The notes beneath the pieces are model-generated. The model made no database searches. It saw nothing but the letters and a program-made list of their open reading frames with translations, and was not told where the DNA came from. A stretch of DNA of 7,550 bases from Christensenella sp. UBA1214. GTDB taxonomy: Bacteria; Bacillota; Clostridia; Christensenellales; CAG-138. Each line of letters opens with the position of its first letter. The stretch's first letter is position 1. The stretch lies in the NCBI GenBank assembly GCA_002309375.1, contig DBXK01000001.1, forward strand, positions 2,014 through 9,563, in the 5' to 3' direction. Below, piece after piece: positions 1 to 7,550 of this stretch. A program made the position numbers and the translations under genes.

Positions 1-2859
<2,859 letters not shown>

Positions 2860-2885
2860 GTTCAAAACCGAACAACAACAATTAT

Positions 2886-2920
2886 CCGGCCCGACCGAAA
2901 AGTCGGGCCGGTTCCTTTTT
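2886..2920 (+). terminator. Intrinsic terminator after rpoC
   Basis: A perfect 10-bp GC-rich stem (2886-2895 with 2902-2911) with the six-base loop CGAAAA is followed by TTCCTTTTT. It begins 26 bases after the rpoC stop and should end the rpoB-rpoC transcript, separating it from the next gene. Confidence 0.95.
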
Positions 2921-2974
2921 CGCCGCCCACCGCTCACCGGGCAAAAAATATCGAATAAAAAGTCGCTTCCTTTC

Positions 2975-3003
2975 TTGACGATGGAGCCGTTTGAGGGTAC
3001 AAT
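2975..3003 (+). promoter_or_regulatory. Sigma-A-type promoter for the 277-residue membrane protein gene
   Basis: TTGACG at 2975-2980 and TACAAT at 2998-3003 are separated by exactly 17 bases; each hexamer differs from the consensus at one position. The predicted start is near 3010, giving a leader of about 45 bases. The gene's ribosome-binding site AAAGGA is at 3040-3045, eight bases before the ATG. Lying between the rpoC terminator and the gene, it indicates independent housekeeping-type transcription. Confidence 0.85.
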
Positions 3004-3053
3004 ATAAATGTGCCAAAAGGCGATCTTGACAGAGAAAAGAAAGGATCCGGGAA

Positions 3054-3887
3054 ATGGAAAACGAGCTCTATAATCCCGACTGCGCGTTTTGCGGAACACC
3101 GTACTGCGCGCTGCTGAATCAGAAAAACTGCAGCAAGTGTTATATGTCGAAGCTCGATACCGGGGAGCAGATCAAGGCGGGGGAGGACCTCTTCTTCATC
3201 GCCGACGCGCTCCCGGAAAACGGTGTCGAGGATATCATGAATTCGGAGGACTGCGCCCTTTGCCGTCCCGGCGAGGATGAGATCCCCGGCAAGGCGACGC
3301 GGTACGCCCAGTTCGACATGGGCCATATCCATCCGCTCGTTCCGGCCGGTGAAAAAGAAAACGGGAAATACAAGCGCGCCGCCTCGATGGTGATCCCCGT
3401 TCAGCTCCCCGTCTGCGATGACTGCCGCAAGAAGCTGAACCTTCTCTATTATCTGCCCCTCGGCCTCGGTGTGCTGACGGCGGCGCTCGGCTTGATACTG
3501 ACTTCCCTTGAGCCCGTCCGCCTTACCCTGACCCGCTACGGCAGGATAATCCCGTTCCTTGTTCTGCTGATCTTCGTCTGCTTCGGCGTGATCATTGCGG
3601 CCATCGCGCGCCGTGCGCTGCGCATCCGCATCGAGCGGAGCATGAACACGAGAGCGAAGCGCATCCCGGCGCTCGCGGAGCTTGTTAAAAGGGGTTGGTT
3701 CCCGATCGGCCGCAAGGACGGTATGATCTCATTCAGCTTCACGAAGGAAAAGCTCGACAGCGGGATCCTCACCGGCAACAACCAGACGGAGCCGCTTGAG
3801 AAGATCCGCAGCTTCGGGAAGGAAGGCGTTGCGCTCGTCGCCGAAAACACTCTGAGAAAAGCCGAAAAGCAGCAGAGCGAAGAATGA
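3054..3887 (+). CDS. Unrecognised protein with four CxxC pairs and two membrane segments
   Basis: I do not recognise this 277-residue protein. The N-terminal half (residues 1-125) holds four CxxC pairs, C10/C13, C26/C29, C67/C70 and C121/C124, plus C18, spaced like one or two zinc-ribbon or treble-clef metal sites. H91 and H93 (GHIHP) could also take part. Two hydrophobic segments follow at about 130-151 and 165-185, joined by a short loop. Basic residues precede the first (RKK, 125-127) and follow the second (RRALRIRIER, 186-195), so by the positive-inside rule both ends should be cytoplasmic. The C-terminal part (about 196-277) is charged and soluble, with a GWFPIGRKDGMISFSF segment and a Lys/Glu-rich tail. 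There is no signal peptide. The ATG is supported by AAAGGA eight bases upstream. The gene has its own promoter and terminator, so it need not be functionally tied to its neighbours. No enzyme motif is visible. Sure as a gene, unsure of function. Confidence 0.9.
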   Translation: MENELYNPDCAFCGTPYCALLNQKNCSKCYMSKLDTGEQIKAGEDLFFIADALPENGVEDIMNSEDCALCRPGEDEIPGKATRYAQFDMGHIHPLVPAGEKENGKYKRAASMVIPVQLPVCDDCRKKLNLLYYLPLGLGVLTAALGLILTSLEPVRLTLTRYGRIIPFLVLLIFVCFGVIIAAIARRALRIRIERSMNTRAKRIPALAELVKRGWFPIGRKDGMISFSFTKEKLDSGILTGNNQTEPLEKIRSFGKEGVALVAENTLRKAEKQQSEE

Positions 3888-3902
3888 TCCAGAAGCCCGA
3901 TC

Positions 3903-3931
3903 GCCGCGCCCGGGGCGCGGCTTTTCTTTTT
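3903..3931 (+). terminator. Intrinsic terminator after the membrane protein gene
   Basis: An 8-bp all-GC stem (3903-3910 with 3914-3921) and a three-base loop are followed by TTTTCTTTTT at 3922-3931. It starts 15 bases after the stop codon and closes the single-gene unit. Confidence 0.93.
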
Positions 3932-4020
3932 GCGGTGCGCTTTGGGGAGCCTTCGGATCCCGCTGCGGCGAATATACCCGCTTTGTAAGCAAAATATTTC
4001 GTGCAATACATCAAATATAC

Positions 4021-4049
4021 TTGACAACGCTTGCAAATCCTGCTATGAT
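4021..4049 (+). promoter_or_regulatory. Strong promoter of the rpsL-rpsG-fusA operon
   Basis: A perfect TTGACA at 4021-4026 and TATGAT at 4044-4049 are 17 bases apart, with a TG at 4041-4042 giving an extended -10. Transcription should begin near 4056, leaving a leader of about 115 bases before rpsL. This is the best promoter in the window, as expected for ribosomal protein genes. The 89 bases between the upstream terminator and this site hold nothing else that I can identify. Confidence 0.92.
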
Positions 4050-4050
4050 A

Positions 4051-4089
4051 CGCATAGTGTGCTTTTATAATAGCTCACTGTGCGTTTTT
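4051..4089 (+). promoter_or_regulatory. Inverted repeat across the str start point, followed by T5
   Basis: The arm at 4051-4063 pairs with 4072-4084: nine pairs (one G-U), one T/T mismatch, then three pairs. The eight-base loop is TTTATAAT, and TTTTT follows at 4085-4089. The 5' arm begins two bases after the -10 box, before the predicted start near 4056, so only RNA arriving from upstream contains the full hairpin. It could be a read-through terminator insulating the operon, an operator for a DNA-binding protein, or a 5'-end hairpin from the inner part. The sequence does not decide which. Confidence 0.6.
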
Positions 4090-4108
4090 GTATGGAAAAT
4101 ACTCCTTC

Positions 4109-4127
4109 CAAGGGGTTGCAAGGGGTT
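4109..4127 (+). repeat. Direct repeat CAAGGGGTT x2 in the rpsL leader
   Basis: Two identical nine-base copies at 4109-4117 and 4119-4127 have a ten-base period. The segment ACTCCTT at 4101-4107 can pair with AAGGGGT of either copy (one G-U), giving two mutually exclusive weak hairpins. The second is followed by a T-rich stretch. It lies in the untranslated leader about 45 bases before rpsL. A regulatory role is only a possibility. Confidence 0.45.
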
Positions 4128-4171
4128 TTCTTTATATAAAAAACATAATCTTTTTCTAAGGAGAAACTTTC

Positions 4172-4546
4172 ATGCCCACTATTAACCAGCTGGTCAGAAA
4201 GAGCAGGGAAAAGGTTGAGTACAAGTCCAATTCCCCGATTCTGAAGCAGTGTCCCCAGCGTCGCGGCGTCTGCACGGCAGTCCGTACGCTGACCCCCAAA
4301 AAGCCGAACTCCGCGCTTCGTAAGATCGCCCGTATCCGCCTCACCGACGGCCTCGAGGGTACCGCTTACATCCCCGGCATCGGCCATAATCTGCAGGAAC
4401 ACTCCGTCGTCCTCATCAGGGGCGGCAGGGTCAAGGATCTCCCCGGCGTCCGCTATCACATCATCCGCGGTGCTCTCGATACCGCAGGCGTTGCAAAGCG
4501 TATGCAGGCTCGCAGCCGTTACGGCGCGAAGCGTCCCAAGAAATAA
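4172..4546 (+). CDS. rpsL: 30S ribosomal protein S12
   Basis: S12 sits at the decoding centre of the small subunit and influences tRNA selection accuracy. The 124-residue product has the usual length and is colinear with the family: MPTINQLVRKSR at the start, LTPKKPNSALRK at 40-51, GHNLQEHSV at 71-79, RGGRVKDLPGVRYH at 83-96 and a basic tail ending GAKRPKK. The streptomycin-contact lysines K43 and K88 (K42 and K87 without Met) are wild type, so no target-site resistance is seen. D89, the residue methylthiolated in some bacteria, is present. The start is supported by AAGGAG at 4158-4163, eight bases upstream. It is the first gene of the str operon, separated from rpsG by 11 bases. No E. coli-style S7 binding spacer fits between the two genes, so any S7 feedback must act elsewhere. 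Confidence 0.99.
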   Translation: MPTINQLVRKSREKVEYKSNSPILKQCPQRRGVCTAVRTLTPKKPNSALRKIARIRLTDGLEGTAYIPGIGHNLQEHSVVLIRGGRVKDLPGVRYHIIRGALDTAGVAKRMQARSRYGAKRPKK

Positions 4547-4552
4547 GGAGGT
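4545..4552 (+). promoter_or_regulatory. rpsG ribosome-binding site overlapping the rpsL stop
   Basis: AAGGAGGT matches the anti-Shine-Dalgarno sequence fully and shares two bases with the rpsL TAA stop. It lies five bases before the rpsG ATG. The overlap suggests translational coupling of S12 and S7. Confidence 0.9.
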
Positions 4553-4557
4553 AACCT

Positions 4558-5028
4558 ATGCCCAGGAGAGGTAATGTCCCCAAGAGGGAAGTTCTTGATG
4601 ATCCTATCTATGGCGGCAAGCTCGTCACGAAGCTCATCAACCAGGTAATGCTCGACGGCAAACGCGGCACGGCTCAGAAAGCCTGCTACGGCGCCTTCGA
4701 TATCATCCGCGAAAAGACCGGCCGTGAACCTCTGGAAGTTTTCCAGGAGGCCATGAACAACGTCATGCCCGTCCTCGAGGTCAAGGCCCGCCGCGTCGGT
4801 GGTTCCACCTATCAGGTGCCCATCGAGATCCGCGCAGATCGCCGCCAGACTCTCGGTCTCCGCTGGCTCGTTATGTACTCCCGCAACAGGAGCGAGCGCA
4901 CCATGCAGGAGAGGCTTGCAGCCGAGATCATGGATGCCTGCAATCAGCAGGGCTCCGCTTTCAAGAAGAAAGAGGACGTCCACAAGATGGCAGAAGCCAA
5001 CAAGGCGTTTGCGCACTTCAGGTTCTGA
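4558..5028 (+). CDS. rpsG: 30S ribosomal protein S7
   Basis: S7 binds the 3' major domain of 16S rRNA, nucleates assembly of the small-subunit head, and lines the E-site region. The product is 156 residues, the common length outside enterobacteria. Family motifs appear in order: MPRRGNVPKREVLDDPIYG at the N-terminus, LINQVMLDGKRGTAQK at 26-41, ARRVGGSTYQVPIEI at 77-91, the RRQTLGLRWL segment, and the C-terminal KKEDVHKMAEANKAFAHFRF. The last of these matches the helix that contacts S11 and E-site tRNA in known structures. The start follows a full AAGGAGGT. The 96-base spacer to fusA contains a stable hairpin. Nothing is unusual in the protein. Confidence 0.99.
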   Translation: MPRRGNVPKREVLDDPIYGGKLVTKLINQVMLDGKRGTAQKACYGAFDIIREKTGREPLEVFQEAMNNVMPVLEVKARRVGGSTYQVPIEIRADRRQTLGLRWLVMYSRNRSERTMQERLAAEIMDACNQQGSAFKKKEDVHKMAEANKAFAHFRF

Positions 5029-5051
5029 TCAAGACCAACGTTCGTTTTTCC

Positions 5052-5082
5052 GCGGCGTCCGGTTATTATCCGGACTTGCCGC
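5052..5082 (+). promoter_or_regulatory. Stable RNA hairpin between rpsG and fusA, not a terminator
   Basis: Arms GCGGCGTCCGG (5052-5062) and CCGGAC-TT-GCCGC (5070-5082) form 11 pairs with a two-base TT bulge and a seven-base AT-only loop. No T-run follows on the + strand, and on the - strand the following bases are A-rich, so this is not an intrinsic terminator in either direction. It could affect mRNA processing, stability or fusA translation; the fusA ribosome-binding site AAGGAGGT is at 5111-5118, outside the stem. Confidence 0.7.
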
Positions 5083-5124
5083 ATAAACTGAACACAGTTA
5101 AAACGAGGGAAAGGAGGTTAGGTC

Positions 5125-7203
5125 ATGCCAAGGCAAACATCGCTTGAAAAGACCCGCAATATCGGCATCATGGCGCATATCGACGCCGGCAAAACGACGA
5201 CGACGGAGCGCATCCTGTTCTACACGGGCAAGATCCACCGCATCGGCGAGGTCCACGAAGGCGCTGCCACCATGGATTACATGGAGCAGGAGCGCGAACG
5301 CGGCATCACCATCACCTCCGCAGCAACGACCGCCTATTGGCGGGAGCACCGCATCAACATCATCGACACGCCGGGCCATGTCGACTTCACCGTTGAGGTG
5401 GAGCGCAGCCTCCGCGTGCTCGACGGCGCCGTTGCAGTGTTCTGTGCAAAGGGCGGCGTTGAATCCCAGAGCGAGACCGTTTGGCGTCAGGCGGAGAGGT
5501 ATTCCGTTCCGCGCATCGCGTATGTCAACAAGATGGACATCGTCGGAGCGGATTTCCACAACGTCATGAAAATGATGCGCGAGCGCCTCGGGGCGAATCC
5601 CGTTGCGCTGCAGCTCCCAATCGGCGCGGAGAATACTTTCCGCGGCATCGTCGACCTCGTCCGCATGTGTGCGGAGGTCTATTACGATGAAGAGGGCACC
5701 GATATCCGCATCGAGCCCATCCCGGCGGAAATGCAGGACGAAGCGGAGGAATTCCGCAATACCCTGATCGAAGCCGTTTCCGATGAAAGCGACGAGCTGA
5801 TGGAGCTCTATCTTTCCGGCGAGGATGTGCCGGAGGAGCTTCTCAAGCAGTGCATCCGTTCCGCAACGGTCAATAACCGCGCCGTTCCCGTCTGCTGCGG
5901 CTCATCCTACCGCAACAAGGGCGTTCAGCCCCTTCTCGACGCGATCGTCGATTATCTTCCGAGCCCGCTCGACATTCCCCCCGTGGAAGCGCCGAGCAGG
6001 GACGGCAAGAAGACCGTCACCGTTCATGCGGATGATTCCGAGCCCTTCGCCGCGCTTGCTTTCAAGATCGTCACCGATCCCTTCGTCGGCAAGCTCGCGT
6101 TCTGCAGGATCTATTCCGGAACCCTGAAGGTCGGCTCCGTTGTTTTCAACTGCAACAAGGCCAAGCGGGAACGCGTTACAAAGCTGCTTCTTATGCATGC
6201 GAACAGCCGCACCGAGGTCGAAGAGGTCTATGCGGGCGATATTGCCGCCTTCGTCGGCCTTCGCGAGACCATTACCGGCGAGACCCTCTGCAGCGAGGGT
6301 CGGCAGCTGCTGATGGAATCCATGGATTTCCCGGAGCCCGTCATCCGCATCGCCATCGAGTCCAAAACCAAGGCCGGCCAGGAAAAGCTTGCGCAGTCCC
6401 TTGCGAAACTTTCCGAGGAGGATCCCACCTTCCGCACCTATGCGGACACGGAAACGGGCCAGACCATCATCGCCGGCATGGGAGAACTGCACCTTGACAT
6501 CATCGTTGACCGCCTGATCCGCGAATTCAAGGTCGAGTGCCGCGTCGGCAAGCCCCAGGTGGCTTACCGCGAGAGCATCACGAAGACCGTCACGACCGTC
6601 GGCACTTACAGCCGCCAGAACGCGAACGGCAAGGGCATGTTCGGGCACTGCGTCGTCGAATTCGCCCCCGGCGAACCGGGCAGCGGCTTCCGCTTCGAGA
6701 ACCGCGTGAGCGATCCCTCGGTCCCGAAGGAATACGTCGCCGCCGTGGAGCAGGGCATCCGCGATGCTTCGCGCAGCGGAGCGCTCGGCGGATACGAGGT
6801 CGTGGATTTTTCCGCGGCGCTTCTCGAATGCCAGGTCAACGAACTCGACTCCGTCGAGCTTGCCTATAAGATCGCCGGCAGCCTCGCAATGCGCGACGCC
6901 TGCGAGAAGGGCGGCAGCGTCCTGCTCGAGCCGTTCATGAAGTGCGAGATCGTCGTTCCGGACGAATACCTCGGCGACGTCATGGGCAACATCACGTCCC
7001 GCCGCGGTCAGCTTTCCGGCGTCGAGGTCCGCTCCGGCGGCCAGCAGTGCATCAACGCCCTTTGCCCCCTCAGCGAAATGTTCGGCTACGCGACCGACCT
7101 GCGCTCGAGGACCCAGGGCCGCGGAAGCTTCACGATGCAGTTCGACCACTATGAAGAGGTCGCCAAGAACCTTGTTGACAAAATTCTTGGCATTATATAT
7201 TAG
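5125..7203 (+). CDS. fusA: Elongation factor G (translocation GTPase), divergent domain IV tip
   Basis: EF-G is the cytoplasmic GTPase that moves tRNAs and mRNA through the ribosome and, with RRF, recycles it. The 692 residues match the usual length. GTPase motifs: AHIDAGKT at 17-24, RGITI at 59-63, DTPGHVDF at 81-88 with catalytic H85, NKMD at 135-138, and GSSYRNKG at 259-266. Domain II (PFAALAFKIVTDPFVGKL), domain III (EEDPTFRTY, IIAGMGELHLDIIVDR), domain IV (VAYRESITK onward) and domain V (PLSEMFGYATDLRS, FDHYEEVAKN) are all present. Odd points: the domain IV tip loop, normally DGSYHxVDSSE, reads ECQVNELDSVE, with N572 where the conserved His (E. coli H583) sits. The other tip loop reads RQNANGKGMFGH (497-508), one residue longer than the usual RQSGGRGQYGH. 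The start has AAGGAGGT six bases upstream. The gene ends with tandem stops, TAG then TAA. It is surely an EF-G family member; whether it is the main EF-G or a divergent form cannot be told from this window. Confidence 0.97.
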   Translation: MPRQTSLEKTRNIGIMAHIDAGKTTTTERILFYTGKIHRIGEVHEGAATMDYMEQERERGITITSAATTAYWREHRINIIDTPGHVDFTVEVERSLRVLDGAVAVFCAKGGVESQSETVWRQAERYSVPRIAYVNKMDIVGADFHNVMKMMRERLGANPVALQLPIGAENTFRGIVDLVRMCAEVYYDEEGTDIRIEPIPAEMQDEAEEFRNTLIEAVSDESDELMELYLSGEDVPEELLKQCIRSATVNNRAVPVCCGSSYRNKGVQPLLDAIVDYLPSPLDIPPVEAPSRDGKKTVTVHADDSEPFAALAFKIVTDPFVGKLAFCRIYSGTLKVGSVVFNCNKAKRERVTKLLLMHANSRTEVEEVYAGDIAAFVGLRETITGETLCSEGRQLLMESMDFPEPVIRIAIESKTKAGQEKLAQSLAKLSEEDPTFRTYADTETGQTIIAGMGELHLDIIVDRLIREFKVECRVGKPQVAYRESITKTVTTVGTYSRQNANGKGMFGHCVVEFAPGEPGSGFRFENRVSDPSVPKEYVAAVEQGIRDASRSGALGGYEVVDFSAALLECQVNELDSVELAYKIAGSLAMRDACEKGGSVLLEPFMKCEIVVPDEYLGDVMGNITSRRGQLSGVEVRSGGQQCINALCPLSEMFGYATDLRSRTQGRGSFTMQFDHYEEVAKNLVDKILGIIY
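7175..7201 (+). promoter_or_regulatory. Possible promoter inside the fusA 3' end
   Basis: A perfect TTGACA at 7175-7180 lies in the last fusA codons. The best -10 candidates are TATATT at 7196-7201 (15-base spacer) and TATTAG at 7198-7203 (17-base spacer), each compromised in spacing or sequence. It may add to tuf transcription but is weaker evidence than the promoter at 7264-7292. Confidence 0.35.
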
Positions 7204-7263
7204 TAACATCGCTTTTTTCCTGTATATTCAAGAAAAAAACGGTGATACAGCCCCTTTGCGGGA

Positions 7264-7292
7264 TTGAAAAATCGTTCCGTATAGGGTATAAT
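7264..7292 (+). promoter_or_regulatory. Promoter for tuf in the fusA-tuf spacer
   Basis: TTGAAA at 7264-7269 and a perfect TATAAT at 7287-7292 are separated by 17 bases. The predicted start near 7299 gives a leader of about 43 bases before the tuf ATG. I see no convincing intrinsic terminator between fusA and tuf, so this promoter probably boosts EF-Tu above the level set by read-through from the str promoter. Confidence 0.85.
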
Positions 7293-7341
7293 ACGCAAGT
7301 AAAATTAAATTACACCATAAACCCATTAGGAGGAATTAACA

Positions 7342-7550
7342 ATGGCAAAGCAGAAGTTCGAAAGAACTAAACCCCATGTCAACATCGGCACCATTGGTCA
7401 CGTTGACCACGGTAAGACCACCCTCACCGCCGCTATCACCATGGCGCTGTCCCAGCAGGGTCATGCCGCTGCAATGCGTTACGATGAGATCGACAAGGCT
7501 CCCGAAGAGAAAGCCCGTGGTATAACGATCAACACCGCTCACGTTGAGTA
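7342..7550 (+). CDS. tuf: Elongation factor Tu, 3'-truncated by window edge
   Basis: EF-Tu is the GTPase that carries aminoacyl-tRNA to the ribosomal A site. Only the first 69 codons are present and the frame is still open at the right edge. The start MAKQKFERTKPHVNIGTIGH is typical, the P-loop GHVDHGKT is at residues 19-26, and the switch I segment (EEKARGITINTAHVE) is at 55-69, with T62 as the expected Mg-coordinating threonine. AGGAGG at 7328-7333, eight bases before the ATG, fixes the start. Codon use differs slightly from fusA: four of five visible glycines use GGT, while fusA mostly uses GGC, a bias often seen in the most highly expressed genes. Promoter and gene order support the classic fusA-tuf pair; a second tuf copy elsewhere is possible but not visible. 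Confidence 0.98.
   Translation, partial: MAKQKFERTKPHVNIGTIGHVDHGKTTLTAAITMALSQQGHAAAMRYDEIDKAPEEKARGITINTAHVE

Noticed and set aside
3026..3030. Second TTGAC as another -35 box before the membrane protein gene
   Set aside because: No -10-like hexamer lies at a suitable distance before the ribosome-binding site and start codon.
3536..4036. Antisense frame across the end of the membrane protein gene
   Set aside because: It overlaps a better supported gene, runs through that gene's terminator, and has a Ser/Arg-rich composition typical of shadow frames.
4066..4071. TATAAT in the rpsL leader as a separate promoter
   Set aside because: The hexamer 17 bases upstream (CTATGA) is not a -35, and there is no TG extension; it is simply the loop of the inverted repeat.
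4298..4440. Streptomycin-resistance changes in S12
   Set aside because: K43 and K88 and their surroundings are the wild-type residues.
5902..7209. 435-codon open frame on the - strand opposite fusA
   Set aside because: It lies wholly opposite a certain EF-G gene with GC-rich third positions, which create long antisense frames. Its product is Ala/Asp/Gly/Leu-rich without recognisable motifs. The weak AGGA before its ATG is not enough support.
7220..7250. CTGTAT/ATACAG inverted repeat as a fusA terminator
   Set aside because: The stem is only six AT-rich pairs with a 19-base loop and no T-run after it; fusA-tuf read-through is more likely.

Overview
The window is a chromosomal segment of a bacterium that looks like a Bacillota lineage of the Clostridia type. 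The order is rpoC, then rpsL-rpsG-fusA-tuf (the 'str' cluster), all on the + strand. Three things point to that group: RpoC has no proteobacterial insertion in its trigger loop, ribosome-binding sites are strong AAGGAGG types, and promoters are close to the sigma-A consensus with 17-bp spacers. Coding DNA is GC-rich with mostly C/G third positions, while the spacers are AT-rich. The assignment rests on family knowledge and gene order, not on a search, and I cannot name a genus.

Layout. Bases 1-2859 hold the 3' part of rpoC (RNA polymerase beta-prime), whose 5' end lies outside the window, followed by a perfect 10-bp intrinsic terminator. Bases 2975-3931 form a self-contained single-gene unit: a consensus promoter, an unrecognised 277-residue protein with four CxxC pairs and two membrane segments, and its own terminator. 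In many Bacillota an L7Ae-type ribosomal gene occupies this place; here it is absent. A 284-base spacer then carries the strong str promoter, a 13-bp imperfect inverted repeat across the start point, and a leader with a direct repeat. Next come rpsL (S12), rpsG (S7) and fusA (EF-G). A 138-base spacer with a second promoter leads into tuf (EF-Tu), which runs off the right edge.

The genes are core expression machinery: beta-prime makes RNA, S12 and S7 are small-subunit decoding and tRNA-site proteins, EF-G drives translocation and EF-Tu delivers aminoacyl-tRNA. Co-transcription from about base 4056 would couple S12, S7 and EF-G, with extra promoter input for EF-Tu.

No mobile element, CRISPR array, tRNA or rRNA was seen. 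The unusual points lie inside ordinary genes. RpoC carries a tandem duplication of a module next to its zinc site and a lineage-type insertion of about 77 residues. EF-G has lost the normally near-invariant His-containing tip loop of domain IV. The small membrane/zinc-ribbon-like gene and the str leader structures are the other items worth checking.
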